Source: Streptomyces pluripotens
GTDB lineage: Bacteria > Actinomycetota > Actinomycetes > Streptomycetales > Streptomycetaceae
Direction: 5' to 3'
Length of the DNA stretch: 64,000 bases
Assembly (NCBI RefSeq): GCF_000802245.2
Contig: NZ_CP021080.1
Coordinates: 6,572,001-6,636,000 of the forward strand
Shown here: positions 1 through 8,439 of the stretch, one piece after another
How the letters are laid out: every line of letters starts with the position of its first letter
Numbering within the stretch: position 1 is the stretch's first letter
Made by a program: the position numbers and the translations under genes
Notes under the pieces: generated by a model
The model's database searches: none
The model's input: the letters and a program-made list of their open reading frames with translations, nothing else
Told to the model about the DNA's origin: nothing

Positions 1-183
1 CCGCCACTTGTGCCACAGATGAATCCCGCACACTAGCGGCGTAGGCCGATTCAAGAGCGAGAAGTGGCCATACGGGCTTGATTTCAGTCTGGTTACGCAA
101 GAGTGTTCACGTATGTTGGTAGCTACCGGAGGGGAACACGCGAAACCGCATTTTCCCGTCGTCGAACTGCCAAGGGGGAACCA

Positions 184-1059
184 GTGCGCCTCACCATGCT
201 TTCGTCGGACCGGGTATACGAAAGCACCCGTCTGCCGGCGGAGTCCCAAGGTCCGGTTTCGATGTACTGCGGGCTGCTCGGGCCCCTGCGCATCGGGGCC
301 GATGAAGCGGGCGATCCCGTGCGGCTCGCTCCGAAAATACGCACCGTGCTGGCGATGCTATGCCTGCACCCCGAACAAGTGGTTCCCGCCCCTGCGCTGA
401 TGCGGGAGCTGTGGTCCGACCATCCTCCCGCGAGCGGTCTGCGCACCCTGCAGACATACGTCCTCAACATCCGCAAACTATTGTCCCAGGTGGCAGACCG
501 GGAGCCTGCCCGAGTCGCGCAGGACATGCTCGTCACCCGGGCCGGCGGCTACAGCCTGCAGAGCGCCGGAATGCGTCTGGACTGGCTGGAGTTCATCCAA
601 CTGGCCGACCAGGGCCGGACGAAACTGCGAGGCGGTGACGGTCGTACCGGTATCCGGCTGCTGGAGAAGGCGCTGCGCCTGTGGCACGGCAGTGCCTTGT
701 CCGACGTGCCGGCCGGGTCGGTCCTGGAATCACGTCGTCTGCATCTGGAGGAGTCGCGGCTGGACGCGGTGGAAGCCTTGGTCGAAGCACGGATCGAGGC
801 CGGGCTGCACCAGAAGGTCATTGCCGAACTCGCATCACTGACTAATGAGCACCCCTATCACGAGGGATTGCACGCCCAGTACATGCGCGTCCTCGCGCTC
901 AACGGGCGCCGGGCTCGGGCACTGGAGGTGTTCACCCGGCTTCGAGCCCGTCTGGTGGATGACATCGGAATTGAGCCAGGTTATCCATTGCAGCAACTCC
1001 AGCTGAAAATTCTGAACTCACACACCCCCCAGACATTTACTCCTTCGGCGGCAAGCTGA
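184..1059 (+). CDS. SARP-family pathway-specific transcriptional activator
   Basis: Cytoplasmic DNA-binding activator of the AfsR/DnrI/RedD (SARP) family, 291 aa, the length of a small stand-alone SARP. Residues about 20-105 form the OmpR-like winged helix (VRLAPKIRTVLAMLCLHP, then LRTLQTYVLNIRKLL). The rest is the bacterial transcriptional activation domain (DWLEFIQLADQG, HPYHEGLHAQYMRVLALNG, ending in IGIEPG). I chose GTG 184 because AAGGGGGA at 172-179 precedes it. The frame is open back to a GTG at 103, and ATG 196 is an alternative. No TTA codon is seen. The gene lies on the same strand as, and 535 bp before, the diaminopropionate operon, so by family habit it is probably that cluster's activator; this is inference. 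No ATPase or NB-ARC extension is present. Confidence 0.9.
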   Translation: MRLTMLSSDRVYESTRLPAESQGPVSMYCGLLGPLRIGADEAGDPVRLAPKIRTVLAMLCLHPEQVVPAPALMRELWSDHPPASGLRTLQTYVLNIRKLLSQVADREPARVAQDMLVTRAGGYSLQSAGMRLDWLEFIQLADQGRTKLRGGDGRTGIRLLEKALRLWHGSALSDVPAGSVLESRRLHLEESRLDAVEALVEARIEAGLHQKVIAELASLTNEHPYHEGLHAQYMRVLALNGRRARALEVFTRLRARLVDDIGIEPGYPLQQLQLKILNSHTPQTFTPSAAS

Positions 1060-1186
1060 ACGAGAGGCATTTGATTACGTGTACCGGGTGATTCCCCGGC
1101 CTGATTCCTGGTGCTCCGGGCTCCTGCTCTGCCGGAATGACACACCATTCGCGGCGGCCTTGTGGTGCGGGTGCCGTGCCCACCCC

Positions 1187-1224
1187 GGTACGCGGTGGCC
1201 ATCGTCCGGCGGCCACCGCGTACC
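1187..1224 (+). terminator. Perfect 14-bp hairpin after the SARP gene
   Basis: GGTACGCGGTGGCC at 1187-1200 is exactly inverted at 1211-1224 with a 10-nt loop. It lies 128 bp after the SARP stop and has no T tail, as is usual for actinomycete terminators. The rest of the 535-bp gap before the next gene shows no credible coding sequence. Confidence 0.6.
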
Positions 1225-1561
1225 TGCGCGGCATCGGTACCTTCCGGATCGGTGGGCGCCGCATGCCTTCGGCCTGGGCCCACCGGCGTATTGACCGTTC
1301 CTCGTCACGATCTCGACAGGGGTCTGCGACGGTGATCGGGCGACAGCGTGCGCCACCGACGTGCTGAGCCGTCGCACTGCACGGCCGCCCGTACCGCAGA
1401 TTCTGCACTCAGGTAACGATCTCACCTGGTCGAAGGGACGTGCATGCGAAGCGGACGAGTCCCGCACGCGGTACCGGACCGACCCGCGAAGACCTCACCG
1501 GCACCGGCTCGCGACGCACGCCCCAACGAACTTGGAACCCCCGAGCACGCAGAGGATCCAG

Positions 1562-1577
1562 GTTCATCCGGATGAAC
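1562..1577. promoter_or_regulatory. Perfect 16-bp palindrome at the head of the diaminopropionate operon
   Basis: GTTCATCCGGATGAAC is a perfect palindrome ending 17 bp before the first start codon of the operon and touching the ribosome-binding purine run GGAAGTGAAG (1578-1587). It could be an operator for a dimeric regulator, or an RNA hairpin limiting translation. Nothing in the window identifies its partner. Confidence 0.5.
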
Positions 1578-1594
1578 GGAAGTGAAGACAGCGC

Positions 1595-2566
1595 ATGACC
1601 GTCATCACCGCGGCTCACGAACTCCTCGACAGCGACGTCTACATCGACCTGCGCCCCAGCCTCGGCCTGCCACTGCACCTCAAGTGCGAGGGCTTCAACT
1701 TCGCCGGATCCATCAAGATCCAGCCGGCCGCGCGGATGGTCGAGGCGGCCCAGCGCGACGGCCTCATCACGGCGGACTCCGTTCTGATCGAGTCCTCCTC
1801 GGGCAACCTCGGCGTGGCCCTCGCCGTGATCACCGCCTCAAAGGGGCTGCGGTTCGTCTGCGTCACCGACCCCAACTGCAATTCCGCCACCGCGAGCCTG
1901 ATCAGAGCGCTGGGCGCCGAGGTCGTGGTGGTGGACGAGACCGACGACACCGGTGGACACCTCGCGGCACGCAAGGCCTACGTGAGCCGCCGCTGTGCCG
2001 AAGACCCGGCCCTCGTCTGGCTCAACCAGTACGAGAATCCCGCCAATTGGATCGCCCACTACGAGACCACCGCGGCTCTGATAGCCAAGGACTTCCCCGG
2101 CCTGGAGACCCTGTTCATCGGCGCGGGCACCGGAGGAACCCTGATGGGCTGCGCCCGCTACTTCCGCGAACACCGACCAGGGGTCCGCATCATCGCCGTC
2201 GACAGCGTCGGCTCCGTGAGTTTCGCCGGTGCCCCCGGACCACGGCACATCCCCGGACTGGGGGCCAGCGCGCCGATGCCGCTGATCGACCCGGGACTCG
2301 TCGACGAGGTCATCCGCATCCATGAGATCGACACCATCCACACCTGTCGCCGGCTCGCGGCCCGCGGCATCCTCCTGGGCGGCTCCTCCGGAACGGTGAT
2401 CACTGCGGCCTCCCAGTGGTTCGCCCACCACCGCGGCAACCCGCACACCGCGGTGGCCATCGCGCCGGACCTGGGGGAGCGCTACATCGACACGATCTAC
2501 AACGACACCTGGGTCACGCACCACTACGGCCACGACGACCTGAACAAGATCCTGGAGACGTTTTGA
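1595..2566 (+). CDS. sbnA: SbnA-type PLP synthase, N-(2-amino-2-carboxyethyl)-L-glutamate synthase
   Basis: Pyridoxal-phosphate enzyme of the cysteine-synthase fold, 323 aa, the usual SbnA length. In the family it joins O-phospho-L-serine and L-glutamate, the first of two steps to L-2,3-diaminopropionate (L-Dap). The Schiff-base lysine is expected at K41 in FAGSIKIQPA. The cofactor phosphate loops are SSSGNLG (about 69-75) and GAGTGGT (about 176-182), and GGSSGT follows near 280. It is the first gene of the operon. Its TGA overlaps the TTG start of the next gene, the normal SbnA/SbnB partnership. O-acetylserine sulfhydrylase is the main alternative, but the adjacent SbnB homologue and the SIK rather than SxKDR lysine motif favour SbnA. 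Confidence 0.88.
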   Translation: MTVITAAHELLDSDVYIDLRPSLGLPLHLKCEGFNFAGSIKIQPAARMVEAAQRDGLITADSVLIESSSGNLGVALAVITASKGLRFVCVTDPNCNSATASLIRALGAEVVVVDETDDTGGHLAARKAYVSRRCAEDPALVWLNQYENPANWIAHYETTAALIAKDFPGLETLFIGAGTGGTLMGCARYFREHRPGVRIIAVDSVGSVSFAGAPGPRHIPGLGASAPMPLIDPGLVDEVIRIHEIDTIHTCRRLAARGILLGGSSGTVITAASQWFAHHRGNPHTAVAIAPDLGERYIDTIYNDTWVTHHYGHDDLNKILETF

Positions 2567-3621
2567 GCAGCCAGGCCGGTACCCCCCCGTTCTCCGTCGT
2601 CCCAGGCAGCACCGTCCACCAGGTGCTCGACGGGCGACAACGGGAGATCATCGAACTGGTCGAGCAGGCGTACCGCCTGCACGGCGAGGGCCACACGGTG
2701 AATCCGCCGTCATACTTCCTGCGGTTCCCGGACCGGCCCACCGCCCGCATCATCGCCCTTCCCGCGTCGGTCGGCGGCGACGCCCCGGTGGACGGCCTGA
2801 AGTGGATATCCAGCTTCCCGGGCAATCTCGATCGCGGCATCCCCCGCGCCTCCGCGGTCCTGATCCTCAACGACCCGGCCACCGGCTACCCGTACGCCTG
2901 CCTCGAAAGTTCCATCATCAGCGCCGTACGCACGGCCGCCTCGGCTGCGGTCGCGGCTCGCGCGCTGGGTGAGAACAGGCCCGTCCCGCACCGCGTCGGG
3001 TATCTGGGCACGGGGCTCATCGCGCGCTACGTGCACTCCTACCTGTCCGCGCTCGGCCTACCCCCGCAGGAGTACGCCGTCCACGACGTGTCGGGCGACT
3101 ACGCCCGGAGCTTCGCCGGCCACCTGGCCCGCAACACGGGTACGTCCCCGCTCGTCCTGGACTCGGCGGAAGAACTGGTCCGCTCCTGCGACCTGATCGT
3201 GTGCGCGACCACCGCGGCCACCCCCCACCTCCTCGATCCATCCCTGTTCAGCCACCACCCGCTGGTGTTGCACGTGTCACTGCGCGACCTGGGCACGGAG
3301 GTCGTCCTCGGGAGCTTCAACGTCGTCGACGACGTCGAGCACGTACTCAAGGCGAATACCTCGGTCCACCTCGCGGAACAGCGCACCGGCGGCCGGGACT
3401 TCCTCGACGGCACCCTCTACGACGTCCTCACCGGCACCCTCAAGGTGCCGGCCGACCGCACCGTGGTCTTCTCACCGTTCGGGCTCGGCGTACTCGACCT
3501 GGCGGTCGGCGCGCACGTCCACGCCCGCGCCGGCGACACCGGCCGGCTCGTCACCGTGGATGGGTTCTTCCACGACCTGGACCGACACGACTCCCCGGAG
3601 ACGGAAGGTGGGCGGCGATGA
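2563..3621 (+). CDS. sbnB: SbnB-type NAD-dependent dehydrogenase forming L-2,3-diaminopropionate
   Basis: Ornithine-cyclodeaminase/mu-crystallin-family dehydrogenase, 352 aa. In the SbnB reaction it oxidatively splits N-(2-amino-2-carboxyethyl)-L-glutamate into L-Dap and 2-oxoglutarate using NAD. Visible marks are the substrate region PPSYFLRFPDRPTARIIALP, the Rossmann start RVGYLGTGLIARYV, and the C-terminal run FSPFGLGVLDLAVG typical of the family. I chose TTG 2563, which overlaps the upstream stop (TTGA) and has GGAG about 7 nt before it. An open frame extends to 2416 but is antisense-like arginine-rich translation. The stop overlaps the next ATG (ATGA), so the genes are translationally coupled. 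Confidence 0.88.
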   Translation: MSSQAGTPPFSVVPGSTVHQVLDGRQREIIELVEQAYRLHGEGHTVNPPSYFLRFPDRPTARIIALPASVGGDAPVDGLKWISSFPGNLDRGIPRASAVLILNDPATGYPYACLESSIISAVRTAASAAVAARALGENRPVPHRVGYLGTGLIARYVHSYLSALGLPPQEYAVHDVSGDYARSFAGHLARNTGTSPLVLDSAEELVRSCDLIVCATTAATPHLLDPSLFSHHPLVLHVSLRDLGTEVVLGSFNVVDDVEHVLKANTSVHLAEQRTGGRDFLDGTLYDVLTGTLKVPADRTVVFSPFGLGVLDLAVGAHVHARAGDTGRLVTVDGFFHDLDRHDSPETEGGRR

Positions 3622-5315
3622 CCACGACACCCGATCGCACCGGTGCTCCGGCGCGGACGTGGGCCGAACTCCCCCTGGCCCCGATGGCCGTGGCCCGTGC
3701 CGGCGAACTGGCCTTGCGCAGAGCCGGAACACACGATACGGCCACCGCCGTGCTGGACCACGTCATCGGCCACGCCCAGCGCGACCCGGACCGCCCCGCC
3801 GTCGTCGACGGCGAACGCACCCTCAGCTACCGGGGCCTGCTGGGCAGGGTCGCCGCGGCGCGCGACACCCTGCACGCCGCTGGGGTGCGCGCCGGAGACG
3901 TTGTCGCGGCCGTCGGACCCCGTAGTGCCGACACCCCGGTCGTCTTCCTGGCGCTGGAGGCCCTGGGGGCCTCGTACCTGCCGCTCGATCCGGGCTGGCC
4001 GGAGGTCAGGGTCCGCGACGTCCTGGACCGCAGCGGAGCCGCGCTGCTCCTGGACTACTCCGGCGACGGCGACGGCGACGGCGACGGCACCGTGCACGCC
4101 GCACGGTCCGCCGCCGTCGCCGAGCAGGTGGCCGTTGTGCCGCTGCCGGCCGACGACGAAGGCGGTGAACTCTCGAGTCGGAGCGGCACCGACCGTTCCC
4201 GGGAGGTCCGCTACACGATCTTCACCTCGGGGACCACGGGCCGCCCCAAGGGGGCCACCGTCGAGCACCAAGGCATGCTCAACCACCTCTGGGCCAAGGT
4301 GACCGACCTGTCACTGGGGCCCGAGGACGCGGTGGCGTTCACCGCTCCGGTCGTCTTCGACATCTCCATCTGGCAGATGCTCTGTCCGCTGCTGGTCGGC
4401 GGACGAGTGGTCGTGGTCGGTGACGCGGCCCTACGGCTGCCCCGCTGGCTCACCGGCGTCCTGGACGCCGCCGCCGTCACCGTGGTGGAACTCGTGCCCA
4501 CGGTCATCGGCTGGCTGGCGGACGACCTGAGCCGCCGCGAGCGCCCCGCACTGGCCTCGCTGCGGTGGCTGCTGTCCACCGGTGACGAGTTGTACCCGAC
4601 CCTTGCCCAGCGTGTCCTGCTGACCCTGCCGCACGTGACGGTGGTCAACGCATACGGCCCCACGGAGTGCTCCGACGATGTCACCCACCATGTGGTGACA
4701 CGGGCCGATCTGGCCAGCCCTCGGCTTCCCGTCGGCGCACCGGTCCTCGGCACCGCCCTCTACGTACTGGTCCAGGACGCGGAGGGCGCCGGCTGGAGGG
4801 CGGCCGAACCGGGGGAGAGCGGCGAGCTCTTCATCGGGGGCACCGGAGTGGGGCTGGGCTATCTCAACGATCCGGACACCACCGACCGCGTCTTCTTCCG
4901 CGACCCCTTCGACGCGGACTCCGCCACCGGCCGGCTCTACCGCTCCGGTGACCTGGCCCGCGTCGAGGGAGGACTCGTGTACTACACGGGTCGCAGCGAC
5001 CGGCAGGTGAAGGTGTCCGGCGTCCGCATGGAACTGGGGGAGATCGAGGTCGTCTTGAGCCGGCATCCGGCCGTCGAGCAGTGCGCGGTCGTCGTCTCAG
5101 GGCAAGGCGAGCACGGCGAACTCGTGGCCCACTACAGCCTGCGGGCCCCCACGTCCGCGAGCGCACTGCAAGAGACGTTGAGCGGGGCACTGCCGATCGC
5201 GATGGTGCCACGGCGCTGGCGGGAGTGGGACGCACTGCCCCTGACGCACAACGGAAAGATCGACCACAGGTCGCTCCAGGCGGCCGCAGCCACCCACCGG
5301 AAGGAGGCACCATGA
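3618..5315 (+). CDS. Free-standing NRPS adenylation domain, probably L-Dap activating
   Basis: Amino-acid-adenylating enzyme, 565 aa, lacking condensation and carrier domains. Core motifs are clear: A3 YTIFTSGTTGRPKG (about 198-211), A4 VFDISIWQ with the Asp that normally holds the substrate alpha-amine (about 244), A5 NAYGPTE (about 344), A7 YRSGDLAR (about 441), A8 GRSDRQVKVSGVRMELGEIE, and A10 LPLTHNGKID with the catalytic Lys near 547. It would make an aminoacyl-AMP and load it onto the carrier protein encoded at 7391. Substrate L-Dap is inferred from the two preceding genes. A GACGGC microrepeat near 4062-4088 encodes a (GD)n loop in the N-terminal part. ATGA overlaps occur at both ends. 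Confidence 0.9.
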   Translation: MTTTPDRTGAPARTWAELPLAPMAVARAGELALRRAGTHDTATAVLDHVIGHAQRDPDRPAVVDGERTLSYRGLLGRVAAARDTLHAAGVRAGDVVAAVGPRSADTPVVFLALEALGASYLPLDPGWPEVRVRDVLDRSGAALLLDYSGDGDGDGDGTVHAARSAAVAEQVAVVPLPADDEGGELSSRSGTDRSREVRYTIFTSGTTGRPKGATVEHQGMLNHLWAKVTDLSLGPEDAVAFTAPVVFDISIWQMLCPLLVGGRVVVVGDAALRLPRWLTGVLDAAAVTVVELVPTVIGWLADDLSRRERPALASLRWLLSTGDELYPTLAQRVLLTLPHVTVVNAYGPTECSDDVTHHVVTRADLASPRLPVGAPVLGTALYVLVQDAEGAGWRAAEPGESGELFIGGTGVGLGYLNDPDTTDRVFFRDPFDADSATGRLYRSGDLARVEGGLVYYTGRSDRQVKVSGVRMELGEIEVVLSRHPAVEQCAVVVSGQGEHGELVAHYSLRAPTSASALQETLSGALPIAMVPRRWREWDALPLTHNGKIDHRSLQAAAATHRKEAP

Positions 5316-6538
5316 CGAGTGCGACGGCGAAGGCGGTTGGACCCGCGCCGGACGGCGGGACCCCGGCCGAGGGGCGGGACGGTTCGACGCCGGACCTCGG
5401 GCAGCGAATCGCCGCGGTGACCCGGGCCGCCGAGGAGCATCTCGACGAAACCGAACGCGACGCGGTATTCCCCGAACACGCGCTGGCGGAGATGCGCCGC
5501 ACCGGGCTGCTCGGACTGCTCGTACCGGTCGAGTACGGCGGGCTCGGCGGTACGGTCACCGATCTCGTCGACGTGAGCATGGCCCTCGGCCGAACCGACA
5601 TGTCCGTGGCGATGATCCTCGCCATGCACTGCCAGCAGTCCGAGGCGATCGTCAGGTACGCCGCCTCCGGGCTGCGCGAGGAACTGCTCCGCCAACTCGC
5701 GTCCGGACACCTGTACCTGGCGTCGGTGACCACCGAACCCGGCAAGGGCGGCCACCTGTTCAGGTCGTACGCGCCTTTGCGTGAGGGCGAGGACACCCTG
5801 GAGATCAACCGGACGGCGCCGATCGTGACCGGCGGCACGGTGGCGGACGGTTTCCTGATCACGATGCGCAGCCCACAGGCCACGGCTGACCACCACGTCT
5901 CCCTGGTCTACGCCCACAGGCACCAACTGCGGGTGGAGGGTGCCGGGGTGTGGTGTCCGATGGGCATGCGCGCCAGCCACAGCGTCCCGCTGACACTGAC
6001 GGGTACGATCCCCGCCCGTCAGGTGATCGGCGAACACGGCGCCTTCCACCGCATCGCCCAGTCCGTCTTCGGGCCGCTGGCCCACCTCGGCTGGTCGGCG
6101 GCCTGGCTGGGTACCGCCGCAGGCGCCCTCTCGCGCGTTCTGCGGCTGCTGCGCGACCCGGCCGGCCGTAAACGCCTCGACCTCGGCTCGGAACTGCTGA
6201 TGACACGCCTGTCCCGGGCCAGAGCGCGGCTCGACACCGTCCACGCTCTGCTGCGGCGCACCGAAGCGCTCGTGGCGTCCGGTGCCGATCTGTCGGCGGC
6301 CAGCAGCCAGCTCCTGCTGAACAACCTCAAGATCACTGCCGCGGAGGAGTGCTACCGGGCCGTCGACCTGCTGGTGGACGCCGTCGGGCTCCGGCACGGC
6401 TACCTCCAGGACTCGCCGACCCGGCTGGAGAAGACGCTGCGGGACCTGCGCTCAGCCGTGCTGAACTACAGCAACGACCGACTCCACCTGGCCGATGGGC
6501 AGTTGTGTCTGCTCGATCCGGGCGTGCGTTTCGCCTGA
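5312..6538 (+). CDS. Acyl-CoA dehydrogenase-fold flavoenzyme, possible carrier-bound oxidase or N-oxygenase
   Basis: Flavoprotein of the acyl-CoA dehydrogenase superfamily, 408 aa. The N-terminal helical domain contains LGLLVPVEYGGLGGT and the middle beta domain has YLASVTTEPGKGG. The segment GMRASHS (about 216-222) sits where true dehydrogenases have GMRxSxT/S. The C-terminal helical bundle is present (ITAAEECYRAVDLLVDAVG). Its ATG overlaps the adenylation gene stop and has GGAAGGAGG upstream. With a carrier protein and an FMN reductase in the same locus, it may dehydrogenate or hydroxylate the tethered aminoacyl group. Group D flavin monooxygenases share this fold, so N-oxygenation is possible. 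The family call is secure; the reaction is inference. Confidence 0.82.
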   Translation: MTSATAKAVGPAPDGGTPAEGRDGSTPDLGQRIAAVTRAAEEHLDETERDAVFPEHALAEMRRTGLLGLLVPVEYGGLGGTVTDLVDVSMALGRTDMSVAMILAMHCQQSEAIVRYAASGLREELLRQLASGHLYLASVTTEPGKGGHLFRSYAPLREGEDTLEINRTAPIVTGGTVADGFLITMRSPQATADHHVSLVYAHRHQLRVEGAGVWCPMGMRASHSVPLTLTGTIPARQVIGEHGAFHRIAQSVFGPLAHLGWSAAWLGTAAGALSRVLRLLRDPAGRKRLDLGSELLMTRLSRARARLDTVHALLRRTEALVASGADLSAASSQLLLNNLKITAAEECYRAVDLLVDAVGLRHGYLQDSPTRLEKTLRDLRSAVLNYSNDRLHLADGQLCLLDPGVRFA

Positions 6539-6824
6539 CCCTTCCCGTGCCCTGGCCCGCCGCTGCGCGGGGAGTACCGGCGAAGTACCTCCGTTTGCCG
6601 TTCGTATCTCCCGCAGCCAATTTCGGTGACCCGTTTTCCGGACGTCAATGCGATCGAATTCGTTCTTGTGTCTCCGGAAAGTAACTGTTAGCCTCGAAAA
6701 GGCGGCAAATTGCGCGGTTGATTCGCGTAAATTCCATGGACTCACCTATGTCAGCCTGCTCCTGTGGTCACGCGCCAGGAGCGAAGAAATCATCGCATCC
6801 GCACTCCACCACCAAGGAGTCCTC
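6539..6824 (+). promoter_or_regulatory. AT-richer gap with a plausible second promoter of the cluster
   Basis: This 286-bp gap interrupts an otherwise overlapping gene run and is visibly richer in A and T. TTGTGT (6666-6671), 17 nt, then TAGCCT (6689-6694) fits the Streptomyces housekeeping promoter pattern, about 130 bp before the next gene. The GAF frame is open through much of the gap, but the good ribosome site at 6814 argues that it is not coding. Confidence 0.45.
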
Positions 6825-7394
6825 ATGCCTGGAAACGGCTCGGAAACGACTGAGAACTGGAATACGGCGCTGCGTTACATCGCCGGACGCAAGGCGGCAG
6901 AGGAGGCTTTGGGGTTCCTTGCGCACATCACGGCGACCGTTCAGCGCGCCGCCGATATCGAAGAGGTCGTGCCGGCGGTGGCCAAGGCCTGCGTCCCCTT
7001 CCTCGGCTCCGCCCTCTCGCTGGGCACCCTCGCCACGCACTCCCGTCTCGTGGTGCAGTCGCCCGCCGAGTTCTCCACCGCGCTGGAGGGCGTGCGCTCC
7101 CTCGCGGAAGACCGTGACGAGCCGCTTGTGATCAGCGGACACGAAGGCATGGCCGGCCAGACCGATCCGGGCCATCTCGACCTGCTGCGCCAGTGGAAGG
7201 CGGAGTCGGCGGTGCGGCTTCCGCTGGTCTACCGGGGCGTGCGCGGCGGTCATCTCGTTCTGCTGCGCGGCCCCAAGCATCGCCGGGGCCAGATCGGGCC
7301 CGCCGATCTGGCGCTCGTCTCCGAGGTCGCCGACCGCGTGGCGGCGTTCAACGCGTTCGCCACGCAGCTGGCCGGGGCGGACGTCCCGCGATGA
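6825..7394 (+). CDS. Single GAF-domain protein
   Basis: Small soluble protein, 189 aa, consisting mainly of one GAF-type sensor domain (about residues 25-175). The helix ALGFLAHITATVQRAADIEE is followed by alternating strands (SALSLGTLATHSRLVVQSP) and a C-terminal helix (ADLALVSEVADRVAAFNAFA). No kinase, cyclase, phosphatase or DNA-binding output is present. ATG 6825 is chosen because AAGGAG lies 6 nt upstream at 6814-6819. Its stop overlaps the carrier-protein start (ATGA), which ties its dosage to the biosynthetic enzymes. It may bind a ligand, haem or nucleotide, or act as a scaffold. I cannot assign a function; the family is moderately sure. Confidence 0.7.
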   Translation: MPGNGSETTENWNTALRYIAGRKAAEEALGFLAHITATVQRAADIEEVVPAVAKACVPFLGSALSLGTLATHSRLVVQSPAEFSTALEGVRSLAEDRDEPLVISGHEGMAGQTDPGHLDLLRQWKAESAVRLPLVYRGVRGGHLVLLRGPKHRRGQIGPADLALVSEVADRVAAFNAFATQLAGADVPR

Positions 7395-7630
7395 CGGCGA
7401 CCTGGCAGGACGTGCGCAGCTGGATTCTGCAGCGCAATCCCGAGCTCGACGAGGACAGCCTGGATCCGGAAACCGACATCATCGAATCCCGAATTGTCGA
7501 CTCGTTGCAGTTCGTGGAACTGGTTCTCCATATCGAGGAATTGCGCGGTGAAATGATGGAATCCATGGACGTCGATCTGGACGCCTTTCGGACACTCAAG
7601 GATATCGAGCGTAATTTCCTTCTGCGGTAG
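7391..7630 (+). CDS. Free-standing peptidyl/acyl carrier protein
   Basis: Carrier protein of 79 aa. The phosphopantetheine attachment serine is S38 in ESRIVDSLQFVELVLHIEEL, with acidic residues before and after as expected for a four-helix carrier. It starts at an ATG overlapping the GAF stop. With the free-standing adenylation domain encoded upstream it forms a minimal loading system: the amino acid, probably L-Dap, is held as a thioester while other enzymes act on it. The thioesterase encoded next would release or proofread it. No phosphopantetheinyl transferase is in the window, so a general one must act. Confidence 0.9.
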   Translation: MTATWQDVRSWILQRNPELDEDSLDPETDIIESRIVDSLQFVELVLHIEELRGEMMESMDVDLDAFRTLKDIERNFLLR

Positions 7631-7647
7631 CGGTGGGAAAGGAATCG

Positions 7648-8439
7648 GTGAGAGAATATGGGGGCGGCATGACGAGCGGACGGTCCATCGTGGTGCAGGG
7701 CGACGTGCGCGACACCGTCGATGCGGTGGTCTTCCTGCCGCCGGCCGGCAGTGTCACCTCGCCCTTTCTCCCGATCGGAGCACACCTGGCTGCCGCCGTT
7801 CCCGTGCTGCACTGCGAGACGCCCGGCCGCGGCCGGCTTGCGCACCAGGAGGCTCCCGCCTCCGTGGCCGCCGCCGTGGACCGGTGGGCTGACGACCTCG
7901 CCGCGACCCTGCCGGAAGGTCGCCTACACCTGTTCGGCCACAGTCTGGGGGCCCTGTTCGCCTATGAGCTGGCTGCACGGCTCGAAGGGGAACCCCGGTA
8001 CGAGGTCATGAGCTTGTCGGTCTCCGGTGCCCGGGGGCCCACCAGCGCAGCGCGCACCCTGGTGACCGCGGCATTCGCGGCACTGCGCCAGAACCAGCGC
8101 AGCGCCGACACGAAGGGCGACCCGAACGGGACGTGGCTCGCCCTGGACCTGCGTATGCGGCGGCAGCACCGTGTCAGCCGGCCGTCGGTCCGGGCGCCCC
8201 TCGCCCTGTTCTGCGCGGATGCCGACCCGTTCGCCCGCTCCGCCGACATGGAGGAGTGGAAGCACTTCACCACAGGTCCGTCCCTGGGGACGTTCACCTT
8301 CCCCGGGGGACACGACTACTACCTCTTCGCCCACCTTCCGGTCGCCACGACGATCGCCGGTCTCGTCGCCGCGGCGCCCACCTCAACACATCCCTATCCG
8401 AAACCCGGTCAGTTCCCTCAGAACAGGAGTCAGACATGA
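7648..8439 (+). CDS. Type II thioesterase (alpha/beta hydrolase)
   Basis: Alpha/beta hydrolase of the type II thioesterase family, 263 aa. The nucleophile S99 is in LFGHSLGALFAYELA. The acid is probably the Asp in ALFCADADPFA, and the histidine is in FPGGHDYYLF. It should hydrolyse thioesters from the carrier protein encoded 17 bp upstream, releasing the finished amino acid or clearing misloaded groups. Three in-frame starts exist (GTG 7633, GTG 7648, ATG 7669). I prefer 7648 for the AAAGGAA preceding it, but 7669 is possible. Its TGA overlaps the ATG of the PAS gene (ATGA), so it belongs to the same operon. Confidence 0.85.
   Translation: MREYGGGMTSGRSIVVQGDVRDTVDAVVFLPPAGSVTSPFLPIGAHLAAAVPVLHCETPGRGRLAHQEAPASVAAAVDRWADDLAATLPEGRLHLFGHSLGALFAYELAARLEGEPRYEVMSLSVSGARGPTSAARTLVTAAFAALRQNQRSADTKGDPNGTWLALDLRMRRQHRVSRPSVRAPLALFCADADPFARSADMEEWKHFTTGPSLGTFTFPGGHDYYLFAHLPVATTIAGLVAAAPTSTHPYPKPGQFPQNRSQT

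Noticed and set aside
6648..6824. N-terminal extension of the GAF protein by 59 codons
   Set aside because: The stretch is AT-rich, contains a promoter-like sequence, and a good ribosome site precedes the internal ATG at 6825.
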